Positions 7,067 through 16,718 of a stretch of 52,977 nucleotides of DNA are shown here, one piece after another (the stretch's first letter is position 1; every line of letters begins with the position of its first letter). A program made the position numbers and the translations under genes. Origin of the DNA: Actinomycetota bacterium (GTDB lineage Bacteria; Actinomycetota; Actinomycetes; S36-B12). The stretch spans positions 1-52,977 of the forward strand of contig JAQCEO010000006.1 of assembly GCA_027729805.1 (NCBI GenBank). Direction: 5' to 3'. The notes under the pieces were generated by a model. It was not told the origin of the DNA and ran no database searches. It worked only from the letters and a program-made list of their open reading frames with translations.

Positions 7067-8209
7067 TTACAAATCCCCCACGAGGGCCTCGACGAACTCC
7101 ACTGGATCGAAGAGGGCAAGGTCATCTGGGCCTTCACCCAAACCCACCAATTTGACCGGGACCCCGAGTTCGCGTTGCACCGCGACGACAATTCCGCCCC
7201 GCGCCGTGCCGTCAAGCTTTGTGAGTGCGATGCCGGTAATGGCAACTACATCGCGGAAAACTCGGGCCTGAGCCAAGCCGTTTTGTCCGGTTGTGGCATC
7301 AAGAACCAATAGCACTTCATCCACCGGCGATTGCTTCTCAACCACCCGTTTCACCTTGCCGAGTTCATCCATCAGGCCAGTTTTGGTGTGCAGCCGCCCA
7401 GCGGTGTCGATGACCACCGTGTCAGCGCCAGCCTCAGCACCAATGCGCACCGCATCGAAGGCCACCGCCGCCGGATCCCCACCCTCTGGGCCGCGCACTA
7501 CGGCGGCGCCCACCCGATCACCCCAGGTCTGCAATTGGTCTGCCGCGGCGGCTCGGAAAGTATCGGCGGCCCCGAGTACGACCGCTTGCCCATCGGCAAT
7601 CAGGAGTCTTGCAAGTTTGCCCACGGTTGTTGTTTTGCCGGTGCCATTTACCCCCACCACCAAAATCACCGCCGGACGCCCATCGACGCTCATCATGATG
7701 TCACGATCCAACGTGGGATCAACAAGTGTCAGGAGTTCCTCGCGGAGCAGCATTTTGATGTGCTCCGGTGTCGTCACACCTTCAACTTTGACCCTAGTGC
7801 GCAGCCGCGCGATTAATTCGTGGGTCGGGCCCACCCCTAGATCGGCAGTTAGCAAAGTCTCTTCAACCTCGTCCCAGGTCGAATCAGTTAGCTCCCCGGA
7901 GCTCAGGAGGGCAAGCAGACCTTTCCCAATCGCATTATTAGAGCGCGCCAAGCGTGCCCGCAGTCGATGCAAGCGGCCGGCAGCAGCATCTGGAATCTCA
8001 ACTTCGAGGATCGCGGACAAATCTGCATCGGTTAGGTCCGATGGGAGACCATCATCGGGTGCATCACTGATGACGGGGGCCACGTCGACCGTCGCCACCT
8101 GCGGTTGCTCGGTAATCGCCGCCACCCGCCTGCGCAGCATGAGCACCACAACCACTGCGATCACGATGATCAACAGGGCGATACCGGCGTAAATCAGGCC
8201 TGAGTTCAT
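7067..8209 (-). CDS. ftsY: SRP receptor GTPase FtsY
   Basis: Membrane receptor of SRP. It has an N-terminal membrane segment (GLIYAGIALLIIVIAVVVVL), an acidic linker, then the NG domain with Walker A GVNGTGKTTTVGKLA, ADTFRAAAADQL, DTAGRLHTK, TKLDGTARGG and the C-terminal VGLGEGPDDLALFDPVEFVEALVG. The start is the ATG at 8209 (MNSGLIYAG): AAAGGA lies nine bases upstream, and the alternative ATG at 8218 overlaps that site. A transmembrane anchor on FtsY is usual in actinobacteria. Confidence 0.95.
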   Translation of the reverse strand: MNSGLIYAGIALLIIVIAVVVVLMLRRRVAAITEQPQVATVDVAPVISDAPDDGLPSDLTDADLSAILEVEIPDAAAGRLHRLRARLARSNNAIGKGLLALLSSGELTDSTWDEVEETLLTADLGVGPTHELIARLRTRVKVEGVTTPEHIKMLLREELLTLVDPTLDRDIMMSVDGRPAVILVVGVNGTGKTTTVGKLARLLIADGQAVVLGAADTFRAAAADQLQTWGDRVGAAVVRGPEGGDPAAVAFDAVRIGAEAGADTVVIDTAGRLHTKTGLMDELGKVKRVVEKQSPVDEVLLVLDATTGQNGLAQARVFRDVVAITGIALTKLDGTARGGIVVAVQRELGVPVKLVGLGEGPDDLALFDPVEFVEALVGDL

Positions 8210-8260
8210 GGGGAGCATCCTTTCAGAGCACTAGCACCGAAGGCGAAACTAAGACTGCGG

Positions 8261-11200
8261 TCAAGCGCTGGCGGTCTCGACATCGCGCAGGCGCTGACCG
8301 ATGATCTGGGTGACACCATCACCGCGCATCGACACCCCGTACAGCGCATCGGCAATCTCCATCGTGCGTTTTTGGTGAGTGATGACAATTAGCTGTGAGC
8401 TAGAACGCAACTCATCGATGATGTCGATCAATCGAAGCAGGTTCACGTCATCCAATGCGGCCTCAACCTCATCGAGTACGTAGAACGGACTCGGGCGGGC
8501 TTTGAACAACGCGATCAAGAATGCCACCGCGGTCAAAGATCGTTCCCCACCTGACAAAAGCGATAGGCGCTTTACTTTCTTGCCCGGCGGGCGTGCTTCG
8601 ACGTCAATACCGGTGGTGAGCATATTGTCGGGGTCGGTCAAGATCAGTCGACCCTCACCACCGGGAAAGAGTCTGGCGAAGACTCCTACGAATTCCCGCT
8701 CCACTTCAAAATAGGCCTCGGTGAATACCTGCTCAACGCGTGCATCGACCTCCTTGATGATGTCAAGTAGATCATCACGCGACTTCTTGAGGTCCTCCAA
8801 TTGCTCACTCAGGAAAGTATGGCGCTCCTCCATCGCGGTGAATTCCTCAAGCGCGAGGGGATTTATCTTGCCTAAAATATTAAGCTCACGTTCCGCTGTT
8901 TTTAATCGCTTAACTTGTTCGGCACGCACATACGGGTATGGCTGGGGGTCTGGGGCATCGGCCGGGATTTCGTCACCGGGTACCGCCGGGCTCGGCGGCA
9001 CCAATTGCTCAGGGCCGTACTCGGCTAATAAGACATCGCCTTCGACGCCGAAATCCTCGAGTGCCTTTTCCTCTAGTTGCTCGATCCGAAGCCGCTGCTC
9101 AGCGCGTGCCATCTCATCTCTATGCACACTATCCTTAAGGAGATCAAGTTCACCGGTGCGCTCGCGGATACTAGTGCGCAACTCGATAAGTAGTTGGTCA
9201 CGATCTGCTTTCGCCCGCTCTACGGCCGCGCGATCGCGGCTGGCCTGCGCGACCGAACCTTCAATTCGCGTCAGTGCAATCCGCGAGGCAGCAAGAATGG
9301 CGATAGCGGTAATAAGCTCGGCCGCTCGTCGTTCCCGTCTGGCAATTGCATTGATGCGGGCCCTACGTTCAGCATTTGCCCCTCGCTCGAGTTGCTCGGC
9401 CCGAATTCCGACCGCCCCAACGCGCTCCTCGCCGGTGCGTAGCGCCAGTCGAGCATCCACCTCAGCTTGCCGGGCAACATTGGCCTGGCTTGCAAGAGCC
9501 GCACGCCTATCACCGGCCAGATCCGGTGCCGGCTGGGTTTCAGCGCCAGCCAGTCTGGTTTGCATGGTCAAAAGGTTTTGTTGATCGTGTTCAAGGGCGG
9601 CCTCGGCGGCCACGCGGGCAAGTGAGCCTCGCTCTGCCTCCGCATGAGCCGAACGTGCGGCCTGGCCCAATTGGCCTAATTGCTCCGCGACCGCGGCCAT
9701 CTGGGCATCGGAATCATGTAGCCGATTGAGCGCCCCTGCTGCGAAATCCGCGGCCGATCGTTGCGCATCACGTGCGGCGACTAGATCGAAGCGAGCCCGT
9801 TCCAGACCATGTGTTGCGACTACCAAGTCACGCGCGGTTTGCTCGTGGGCAGCCTGGACCTCTAGCAGGCTTTGCTTATCGGTTGATCCGCCATGAACCA
9901 CTCCGGCAGCGAAGATATCGCCAGCCTCGGTGACAAACACCAGATCGGGATTAGCGCGCTGGGCATCGGCCGCTGTGCGCACATCCGCCACCAGCACGCA
10001 GTTCATCAGCAAACGGTCCACCACAGCGCGCAGATTGTCTTCGCACCGAACGCAGGCCCGCAGCCAGGAGCCAACCGGGGGGTCGCCTACCGGAGCCGGG
10101 GCGGCACCGTCGCCGTCGGCAAGTACGAGTGCGGCGCGACCTGCATCTTGCTCTTTCAGGAGCACGACCGAGGCAACAGCGGCATCTACCCCCCGGACTA
10201 CCACTGCGTCGGCAACATCACCAAGTGCCGCAGCGACGGCCGCCTGCGCACCGTGATCAATCTGAAGCAATCCGGCCAATTGACCCAGTACACCGTGCAA
10301 ACGCTCGGTAGATGCGATGAGTACCGAAGCGGCATCCTTACGCGAAAGTCCTAACTCAAGCGCATCAAGGCGCGCGGCTAGGGCCGCACGCTCCCGCTCC
10401 CCGACCGACTCCGCAGTGCGCAGATTCTCAACGACACTATCGGCGCGTTCTAGTTCGGCTAACGCCAGTTCGTATTCCTCATCCAGCCCTAATTCACCCT
10501 GGTTAAGGCCCGCGACTTGAATTTCGATGGCGTGGAACTCGCTCTGGGCTAACTCTCCGCGCTCCCTCGCCTCAATTATCGAAGCCGTGAGACGCTCAAT
10601 TTCACTTGCGCGGGTTTCAATACGCGAGCCAGCCGCGTCAACTTGACCCCGTAACTTCGCGAGGCCTTCACGTCGATCGGCAGCAGCTCGGTCGGCAGCC
10701 GCCACCCGATGTTCCTCAAGTAAGAGGGCCTGTTCGGCGTCAAGGCGCCGGGCCTCCGCCGCAGCGAGTACCTCGCGCCCTAACTCAACCTCGCGGCCAA
10801 GTTCAAACTCCTGCTCACGAAGTAAACGCGCTTCGGCATCGCTTTGTTCAGGGTCCCGGCCTGATGCTTCTTCTTGGGCTTCGGGCTGCAAATTGCGCAC
10901 CCGCTCATTAGCAAGTTGTACCAACCCGTTGAAGCGTTCACGAAGGCCACTTAAAGCAAACCACGTCTCCTGCGACGTAATTAAATGCGGGCCCTCCTGC
11001 AACACTGCGGCTTCGCCATCGGCCTCTTGGGTTCTTAGCGCGGTGAGTTCAGACTCCGCCTTAGCCTGACGAGCCCGCAGCGCGGTTTCGTCGGCTACTT
11101 CGGCAGCCAACAGGTTACGAAGAACGGTTAAGTCATCGGCCATCAAGCGCAACCTGGCATCACGCACGTCCGATTGGATCACCACCGCGCGGCGCGCGAC

Positions 11201-11830
11201 CTCGGCTTGGCGCCCAAGTGGTTTCAATTGGCGGCGCAGCTCATTGGTCAGATCTGTCAGCCGTGTTAGGTTCGCGCCCATTGCATCGAGCTTTCGAAGC
11301 GCCTTTTCCTTGCGCTTACGATGCTTCAAAACCCCAGCAGCTTCTTCGATGAAGCCACGACGATCCTCGGGCGTGGCCTGTAAAATCGAATCAAGTTGAC
11401 CTTGGCCGACGATGACATGCATCTCACGGCCGATACCTGAGTCACTTAGTAATTCCTGTACATCGAGTAGTCGGCACTGCTCACCGTTTATCGCGTACTC
11501 CGAGCCTCCGTTGCGAAACAGGGTGCGCGAGATGGTGACCTCGGTGTACTCGATCGGCAAAGTGCCATCGGAGTTGTCGATGGTCAATTGCACCTCGGCT
11601 CGGCCCAGTGGAGCCCGGCCGGAGGTCCCGGAGAAGATGACGTCCTCCATCTTGCCGCCACGAAGTGACTTGGCACCTTGCTCACCCATGACCCAGGCGA
11701 GTGCATCTACGACATTGGACTTGCCAGAACCATTCGGCCCCACCACGCAGGTCACGCCCGGCTCAAAATGCAGGGTCGTCGAAGAGGCGAAGGATTTAAA
11801 ACCCTTCAGAGTCAAGGTCTTAAGGTGCAC
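8261..11830 (-). CDS. smc: chromosome segregation protein SMC
   Basis: Full-length SMC ATPase (1189 aa), the core of the SMC-ScpAB condensin. The N-terminal head shows MHLKTLTLKGFKSFA and Walker A GPNGSGKSNVVDALAWVMGEQGAKSLRGGKM. Two long Ala/Glu/Arg-rich coiled coils flank a hinge around residues 500-640. The C-terminal head shows the signature LSGGERSLTAVAFLIALFKA and Walker B FYVLDEVEAALDD. It sits between mutM and ftsY, a standard actinobacterial order. Confidence 0.96.
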   Translation of the reverse strand: MHLKTLTLKGFKSFASSTTLHFEPGVTCVVGPNGSGKSNVVDALAWVMGEQGAKSLRGGKMEDVIFSGTSGRAPLGRAEVQLTIDNSDGTLPIEYTEVTISRTLFRNGGSEYAINGEQCRLLDVQELLSDSGIGREMHVIVGQGQLDSILQATPEDRRGFIEEAAGVLKHRKRKEKALRKLDAMGANLTRLTDLTNELRRQLKPLGRQAEVARRAVVIQSDVRDARLRLMADDLTVLRNLLAAEVADETALRARQAKAESELTALRTQEADGEAAVLQEGPHLITSQETWFALSGLRERFNGLVQLANERVRNLQPEAQEEASGRDPEQSDAEARLLREQEFELGREVELGREVLAAAEARRLDAEQALLLEEHRVAAADRAAADRREGLAKLRGQVDAAGSRIETRASEIERLTASIIEARERGELAQSEFHAIEIQVAGLNQGELGLDEEYELALAELERADSVVENLRTAESVGERERAALAARLDALELGLSRKDAASVLIASTERLHGVLGQLAGLLQIDHGAQAAVAAALGDVADAVVVRGVDAAVASVVLLKEQDAGRAALVLADGDGAAPAPVGDPPVGSWLRACVRCEDNLRAVVDRLLMNCVLVADVRTAADAQRANPDLVFVTEAGDIFAAGVVHGGSTDKQSLLEVQAAHEQTARDLVVATHGLERARFDLVAARDAQRSAADFAAGALNRLHDSDAQMAAVAEQLGQLGQAARSAHAEAERGSLARVAAEAALEHDQQNLLTMQTRLAGAETQPAPDLAGDRRAALASQANVARQAEVDARLALRTGEERVGAVGIRAEQLERGANAERRARINAIARRERRAAELITAIAILAASRIALTRIEGSVAQASRDRAAVERAKADRDQLLIELRTSIRERTGELDLLKDSVHRDEMARAEQRLRIEQLEEKALEDFGVEGDVLLAEYGPEQLVPPSPAVPGDEIPADAPDPQPYPYVRAEQVKRLKTAERELNILGKINPLALEEFTAMEERHTFLSEQLEDLKKSRDDLLDIIKEVDARVEQVFTEAYFEVEREFVGVFARLFPGGEGRLILTDPDNMLTTGIDVEARPPGKKVKRLSLLSGGERSLTAVAFLIALFKARPSPFYVLDEVEAALDDVNLLRLIDIIDELRSSSQLIVITHQKRTMEIADALYGVSMRGDGVTQIIGQRLRDVETASA

Positions 11831-11876
11831 GGTTCTCCGCTGGTCGGGCGCGGGGAAGGCGCTGAGGACGAGTTCG

Positions 11877-12752
11877 TCACACCTTATCTTGCGGACGCGG
11901 GTTAGGGCTCCGCCGCTGGCACCGGGGGCAGAAAAAACTGGATCGATTCATGAATTTCTCCCGACGGATCAAGCTGCCGCAGTGCCCACAAGGCTCACCC
12001 TCTTGGCCGTAGGCACTTAGCTGTCGGTCAAAGTAGCCGCTCTCGCCGTTGACATTGACGTATAGCGCATCGAAGCTGGTGCCACCCTGGCCAAGTGCCT
12101 GCGTCATGACCGATTTGGCATGCTTGAGTAATTCGTGGATTTTAGGTGCCGACAGGGCCCCGGTTGAGCGCCGGCCATTTAGTTTGGCCCGCCACAGAGC
12201 TTCGTCAGCGTAGATATTGCCGATTCCGGAAATTAATGATTGATCCAGCAAAGCCCGCTTGATCTCAATGTTCTTGGCCCGCAGTCGGGTGATGCAGGCC
12301 ACCTCATCAAACACCGGGTCGAGCAGGTCCCGGGAAATATGACTGATGATGTCGGGAACGTGGCCGCCGGCGTTGTCCGGCACCAGCCCGGCGGTCATCA
12401 TCCCACCAAAGGTGCGCTGGTCAACAAAGCGCAGTTGCGGTCCGTCGTCGGAAAAGTCAATGCGGACCCGTAGGTGCTTGCCATCGGGCGCCTCCCTAGG
12501 TTGCACCAGCAACTGGCCACTCATACCCAGGTGGGCAACAAGTGCGATTTGGTCCCCCGCCATTGGCAGCCACAGATACTTCCCGCGCCTACTCACGCAT
12601 CGGATGCGCTCACCTACTAGTTGGTCTGGAAGGGATCCGAGATTGCGCCGCACCGCGCGCGGGTGCCGGACCTCGACGAGCTTGATTGTGCGTCCGGTGA
12701 CGTGCTCAGCGAGCCCCCGACGCACGACTTCGACTTCTGGAAGTTCCGGCAT
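11877..12752 (-). CDS. mutM: formamidopyrimidine-DNA glycosylase
   Basis: Base-excision repair enzyme removing 8-oxoguanine and FapyG. The catalytic N-terminus [13 protein letters not shown] is intact after Met1. The H2TH region ([18 protein letters not shown]) and the C-terminal zinc finger CGHCG...CPRCQRR are complete. Length of 291 aa is normal. Directly adjacent to the rnc stop. Confidence 0.96.
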   Translation of the reverse strand: MPELPEVEVVRRGLAEHVTGRTIKLVEVRHPRAVRRNLGSLPDQLVGERIRCVSRRGKYLWLPMAGDQIALVAHLGMSGQLLVQPREAPDGKHLRVRIDFSDDGPQLRFVDQRTFGGMMTAGLVPDNAGGHVPDIISHISRDLLDPVFDEVACITRLRAKNIEIKRALLDQSLISGIGNIYADEALWRAKLNGRRSTGALSAPKIHELLKHAKSVMTQALGQGGTSFDALYVNVNGESGYFDRQLSAYGQEGEPCGHCGSLIRREKFMNRSSFFCPRCQRRSPNPRPQDKV

Positions 12753-13475
12753 CTAAGGGTCCGATTTCGCCAAGTGGGCATAGGCAACTTCTGCGGCCTG
12801 CTGCTCTGCCAGTTTCTTCGATCGGCCCCAGCCTTCGCCGATTACCTCAGCACCTAGCCGCACCTGAGCGTAAAACTCCTTCTCGTGATCTGGCCCGGTA
12901 TTGCTTACCAGGTATTCCGGCAGGCCAAGATCAGCGCTAGCTGCGGCTTCTTGTAGTGAAGTCTTCCAATCAAGGCCCGCGCCGAGCTCCGCTGAAATTT
13001 CAATAAGTGGACCAAAACGATCTTGGATGAGATCGCCGGCAACGCCAATCCCGCCTGATAAGTAGATAGCCCCGATCACCGCTTCCATTGCATCGGCGAG
13101 GATCGATGGCTTATCCCTGCCACCGGTGGTGTCTTCACCGCGGCCCAACAGTAGGTAGGCACCAAGATCTAGTTCGCGCGCAACGTCTGCGAGTGCACGC
13201 GAGTTCACCACGGCTGCACGTAGTTTCGCCAATTGCCCTTCGGGTAAATCCGGGAAAGTTCGGTACAAGGTGTCGGTCACCAGTACACCAAGTACCGCAT
13301 CCCCCAAAAACTCCAACCGCTCATTATGTGGCAGCCCGCCGTGCTCGTAGGCGTAGGAGCGGTGGGTTAGTGCTTGATTGAGCAGGGCGAGATCAAGTGG
13401 TACCCCAAGGCTGGCGGCTAGGTGGGTCAGGATCTCCTCGCGACCACGCTCACTTCGGTTGCGCCAGTTGTTCAT
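12753..13475 (-). CDS. rnc: ribonuclease III
   Basis: Double-strand-specific endoribonuclease for rRNA and mRNA processing, 240 aa. It has the RNase III signature [17 protein letters not shown] with catalytic acidic residues, [15 protein letters not shown] and a C-terminal dsRNA-binding domain ([11 protein letters not shown]...[16 protein letters not shown]). The ATG overlaps the stop of the upstream ACP-like gene (ATGA). Confidence 0.96.
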   Translation of the reverse strand: MNNWRNRSERGREEILTHLAASLGVPLDLALLNQALTHRSYAYEHGGLPHNERLEFLGDAVLGVLVTDTLYRTFPDLPEGQLAKLRAAVVNSRALADVARELDLGAYLLLGRGEDTTGGRDKPSILADAMEAVIGAIYLSGGIGVAGDLIQDRFGPLIEISAELGAGLDWKTSLQEAAASADLGLPEYLVSNTGPDHEKEFYAQVRLGAEVIGEGWGRSKKLAEQQAAEVAYAHLAKSDP

Positions 13476-13738
13476 GAAGTTGCCTGCATGTCGGCGTCAG
13501 TTAACGTGTCAACTAGTTGCACGAGTTCGCCAAATGTCTGAATCCCGCAGATGTCGGCGTCATCTAGTTCTATTGCGACGCCAGTTACCGCCACCGCCTC
13601 AGCTATCGCCTGCGCCAACATGACCCACGCTTGGTCAATCGGGCCAAAGGAGTCAAGTGGTGTATCGGGCCGAACCACAAAGGTAACTTCGCGCTCAAAC
13701 ACGCGCGCTAAGGCGCGTCTTACCAATTGCTCGGTCAT
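13472..13738 (-). CDS. acyl-carrier-protein-like protein without the canonical DSL serine
   Basis: A small acidic four-helix-type protein of 88 aa between plsX and rnc, the place where acpP is found in many bacteria. It aligns with ACP over its length: [10 protein letters not shown], then [16 protein letters not shown] (canonical LGADSLDTVELVMAL) and [19 protein letters not shown] (canonical ITTVGDA). At the phosphopantetheine site the residue aligned to Ser is Asp35; the only nearby Ser is Ser30, five residues earlier. It could be a degenerate ACP, or an ACP with a shifted site. The start overlaps the plsX stop (ATGA), so it is coupled to plsX and rnc. The start at 13738 is preferred over a longer frame to 13825. 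Confidence 0.6.
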   Translation of the reverse strand: MTEQLVRRALARVFEREVTFVVRPDTPLDSFGPIDQAWVMLAQAIAEAVAVTGVAIELDDADICGIQTFGELVQLVDTLTDADMQATS

Positions 13739-14733
13739 CTGGCCCGCTCCAGCAAAGTGGAAAATGTTCGTTGCGTTAGGCCGATAAGGTCGGATTTCGC
13801 GGCACGAGCCGCCATGCGAACACACGCCGCAATCTCATTTGGTCGGCCAGCGCCGTGCCCAATTACCGTGATGCCGTTGACCCCGAGTAACATTCCCGCG
13901 GCAAAATCACCGGTCGCGGTACCGGCGACTACCGCTCGCGCTGGTATTGCATTGCCGTATGCGAGCGCCATCTGCTGCGCCGCCCAGCCCACCGCACCTT
14001 CCATGCCTTTTAGTAAAACATTTCCGGTGAAACCATCGGTCACGATGACCTGTGCGCGCGCGCCGGTAGCTACGTCATGGCCTTCGACCGATCCGGTGTA
14101 GCGCACCCCGAGTGCGGGCAACCGTTCCTGCATCAAGGTGTCGGCAGCTAGGCGCAGCGCATCACCTTTACCGGCTTCGCTACCAATATTTAGTAGGCCC
14201 ACGGCCGGGTCGGGTATTCCCAAAGCGGTGGCATAGCACCAGCCGGCCATCGCAAACTGGGTTAAAACATTTGCGGTTGCTTCCGGGGCGGCCCCCACAT
14301 CTACCAGGACAACCGGACCCGAAGTAGCGGGCAGCACCACCGCTAGGGCCGGACGCGACATCCCGGGGACCCGACCACATGACAAAACCGCCGCGGCCAC
14401 CGACGCACCACTATGGCCAACCGAGACCCACGCATCGACGGCGCCGGCACCGACTGCCCCAGCCGCGACCAGCACACTGGCATTTGGATTAGTGCGCACA
14501 TGGGACAGCGGGTCGCCATTCATCAGCACGCCGGAAGTTGCGCTCAAAATGGTCAAACGCGGGTTCGTGCCAACGTTAATACCGCGCGCGAAAAGTAACT
14601 GACTGGCAAGGGCGGGCGGGCCCACGAGAACGAGGTCGATGTCGAGTGCGTCAAGATCCAACGCCACCACGGCATCGGCCACGACCTCGGGAGCGCCGTC
14701 GCCGCCCATTAGATCCAGGGCGACGCGAGCCAT
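13735..14733 (-). CDS. plsX: phosphate acyltransferase PlsX
   Basis: PlsX makes acyl-phosphate from acyl-ACP for phospholipid synthesis with PlsY. It starts MARVALDLMGGDGAPEVV and has LTILSATSGVLMNGDPLSHVR, VSVGHSGASVAAAVL, GLLNIGSEAGKGD and VTDGFTGNVLLKGMEGAVG. The ATG at 14733 is three bases before the rpmF stop region; upstream codons in frame belong to the rpmF region in another frame. At about 332 aa it is of normal length. Confidence 0.94.
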   Translation of the reverse strand: MARVALDLMGGDGAPEVVADAVVALDLDALDIDLVLVGPPALASQLLFARGINVGTNPRLTILSATSGVLMNGDPLSHVRTNPNASVLVAAGAVGAGAVDAWVSVGHSGASVAAAVLSCGRVPGMSRPALAVVLPATSGPVVLVDVGAAPEATANVLTQFAMAGWCYATALGIPDPAVGLLNIGSEAGKGDALRLAADTLMQERLPALGVRYTGSVEGHDVATGARAQVIVTDGFTGNVLLKGMEGAVGWAAQQMALAYGNAIPARAVVAGTATGDFAAGMLLGVNGITVIGHGAGRPNEIAACVRMAARAAKSDLIGLTQRTFSTLLERAR

Positions 14734-14735
14734 GA

Positions 14736-14909
14736 TCAGACGTCCAGCACGCGTCGCTTGGCATAAGTGCCACAAGTTGGGCACGCGGTATGCGCCAAAC
14801 GCTTTTCCTTGCAGCGAACGCAGGTCACCAATGTCGGCACAGCGGTCTTCCACTGCGAACGACGGTGGCGGGTATTAGAGCGCGAGGTTTTGCGCTTCGG
14901 TACTGGCAC
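14736..14909 (-). CDS. rpmF: 50S ribosomal protein L32
   Basis: A 57-aa L32 with GTG start preceded by AAGAGGA. It begins MPVPKRKTSRSNTRHRRSQW and contains the zinc-ribbon pairs CVRC and CPTC, so it is the zinc-binding (C+) form. It lies between the DUF177 gene and plsX, the conserved yceD-rpmF-plsX order. Confidence 0.93.
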   Translation of the reverse strand: MPVPKRKTSRSNTRHRRSQWKTAVPTLVTCVRCKEKRLAHTACPTCGTYAKRRVLDV

Positions 14910-14964
14910 GGTGTCCTCTTTCTTGGTCCAACTTCGGTTTCTATGACAACTTTAATTTCTTTGA

Positions 14965-15552
14965 CTAACTTTGGTCTTCGGTTGAATCTGGTAACGCCAA
15001 GGCAGAAAGTGCAGCCCACCTTGGATCAAGCTGCTCATGCAAGTGTCCTGGGTAGTCGTCAAGCCGGACCCCACAGACCGAACACAGGCCTGAGCAATCA
15101 CTTTGACACACCGGTGCCAGCGGAAAGCCAAGCACCACTGCGTCCCGCAGCGTAGGCTCCAGGTCGATCATGTCGTCCTGAAGTTTCGGCAACGGGTCTT
15201 CGTCGTCATCAGCGGGCTCTTTGACCACCGCGCCACGGGCATCTGTGGCGGGATAGACGAACAACTCGCTGAACTCAACTACCTCATCCCAGTCCATCGG
15301 ATCTAGACACCGAGCGCATTCCGCGTCGACATGCACATCCGCTGATCCAGAAACCAGCACGCCTTCCATGACCGATTCCAGTCGTAGATCAAGTTCGACC
15401 GGTGAATCAGGAAGGACTCTGGCTAGTGCCACTCCCATATCAACCGGGCTGGACACCGTCCGGGTTACCGTGATCATCGACCCGGCCCGCCGCGGCAGGT
15501 TCAAAGCCCGCGTATCAAGAACTAACGGACTGCTCGGGTCGAGGCCGGTCAC
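14965..15552 (-). CDS. YceD/DUF177 family protein
   Basis: A 195-aa YceD-family protein, usually found just before rpmF; YceD of plants and bacteria is linked to 23S rRNA accumulation. Features are LVLDTRALNLPRRAGS near the start, a central Cys pair CARCLDP, the acidic DDDEDPLPKLQDDMIDLEPTLRDAVVLGFPLAPVC, and a second Cys cluster CQSDCSGLCSVCG that may bind metal. Directly upstream of rpmF on the same strand. Confidence 0.88.
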   Translation of the reverse strand: MTGLDPSSPLVLDTRALNLPRRAGSMITVTRTVSSPVDMGVALARVLPDSPVELDLRLESVMEGVLVSGSADVHVDAECARCLDPMDWDEVVEFSELFVYPATDARGAVVKEPADDDEDPLPKLQDDMIDLEPTLRDAVVLGFPLAPVCQSDCSGLCSVCGVRLDDYPGHLHEQLDPRWAALSALALPDSTEDQS

Positions 15553-15685
15553 TGCACCCCTGTCGGCTTAGCAAGGTTGGTCAAGGTAAAACACCAGCTA
15601 TTGGTAAAAGGATAGCCGCAGCAGAATACTGCCAAGCCCGGTAGACCTAAAATCGGGCATATCGCCCGAGTCTGCTCAAGCCATG

Positions 15686-16195
15686 TCAGCGCTGGTTGTC
15701 GTAGATCTCATCCAAGGCCGCGGGCGTGGGCTCGGGCGCCAAATCCTCATAAACCTGGGCCCGCAGGCGCTCTCGGCCGCGATCGACGGTCTGCAGAGTC
15801 TTGTTCAGCGCGATTTCAAAAGTGGCCAATTTGGCATCGATGTAGTCATCGGTCTCCATACGCATCCGGGCTGTCTCTTCGACCGCTTGCGACCGCATTG
15901 CCTCGGACTCTCCCACCGCAGCTAAATACACCTCATGCTCGGTGACCATTCGGTCGGCTGCACTACGAGCCCGCTCCAAGAGTCGATCGGCTTCGCGTCG
16001 GCCGTCTTGAACTACCGCCTCGCGGTCCGCGAGTAGTTCATCGGCGCGCGCTACCGACTCCGGCAGCAATTGGCGGATTTCGTCGATGAGGTCAAGTACC
16101 TGTGCCCGATTTACCAAACAAGATGCCGAAAGAGGCATCGCCTTGGCGTCTTCAATCAGGACTGCGAGTTCGTCGAGTCGTTCTTGGACGTCCAA
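15686..16195 (-). CDS. DivIVA-like coiled-coil protein (SepIVA type)
   Basis: 169 aa, almost entirely helical and rich in Glu/Arg/Ala: LDELAVLIEDAKAMPLSASCLVNR, then a long coiled coil (DRLLERARSAADRMV, EETARMRMETDDYIDAKL). In mycobacteria SepIVA, a DivIVA-domain protein near rnc, takes part in septation and envelope growth at the pole. The position between coaD and the DUF177 gene and the MPLSASCLVNR motif support the assignment. Function here is by family only. Confidence 0.75.
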   Translation of the reverse strand: MDVQERLDELAVLIEDAKAMPLSASCLVNRAQVLDLIDEIRQLLPESVARADELLADREAVVQDGRREADRLLERARSAADRMVTEHEVYLAAVGESEAMRSQAVEETARMRMETDDYIDAKLATFEIALNKTLQTVDRGRERLRAQVYEDLAPEPTPAALDEIYDNQR

Positions 16196-16222
16196 AACAT
16201 CTCCTTGTGTTAGCCGAGCATC

Positions 16223-16708
16223 TCAGCCTATTGTGCCCGAAATCTTCGCCCGGAGTCGCTCCAACACGAGGTCAGGGACCAGTCCGGTCACATCGCCGCC
16301 ATAAGTGGCCACTTCTTTGACCAGGCTTGAAGACAAATAGCTATATAGGGGGTTCGTCGAGATAAACACGGTTTCGACTCTGGCCAGGCGGTAGTTCATC
16401 TGAGCCATCTGCAACTCGTAGTCAAAGTCACTAACCGCGCGAAGTCCTTTGACGATCACCGGCGCATCATGGTCGCGGCAGTAGTCGACAAGTAGTCCAT
16501 GGAAGGAGTCGATCTTCACATTCGGCATCGAAGAGACAACTTCCTTGAGCATCTCGATGCGTTCGGCAACTGTGAACAGACTCGACTTGGTCTTATTGAT
16601 TAGTACCGCGACGATAACTTCGTCCGCCATTTCGGCCGCTCGAGCAAAGACGTCAAGGTGCCCATTCGTGCACGGGTCAAATGACCCAGGGCAGACCGCT
16701 CGGCGCAT
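16223..16708 (-). CDS. coaD: phosphopantetheine adenylyltransferase
   Basis: CoaD transfers AMP to 4'-phosphopantetheine in coenzyme A synthesis. It starts MRRAVCPGSFDPCTNGHLDV with the nucleotidyltransferase TxGH motif and shows VIVKGLRAVSDFDYELQMAQMN and STNPLYSYLSSSLVKEVA. 161 aa, normal. It follows rsmD by ten bases. Confidence 0.96.
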   Translation of the reverse strand: MRRAVCPGSFDPCTNGHLDVFARAAEMADEVIVAVLINKTKSSLFTVAERIEMLKEVVSSMPNVKIDSFHGLLVDYCRDHDAPVIVKGLRAVSDFDYELQMAQMNYRLARVETVFISTNPLYSYLSSSLVKEVATYGGDVTGLVPDLVLERLRAKISGTIG

Positions 16709-16718
16709 GACCGGCTCC

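Noticed and set aside
7293-8192. A 299-codon plus-strand frame opposite ftsY.
   Set aside because: Ser/Thr/Arg-rich antisense shadow of a clear FtsY; no homology and no start signal.
8721-9584. A 287-codon plus-strand frame opposite smc.
   Set aside because: Low-complexity Ser/Arg shadow of the SMC coiled coil.
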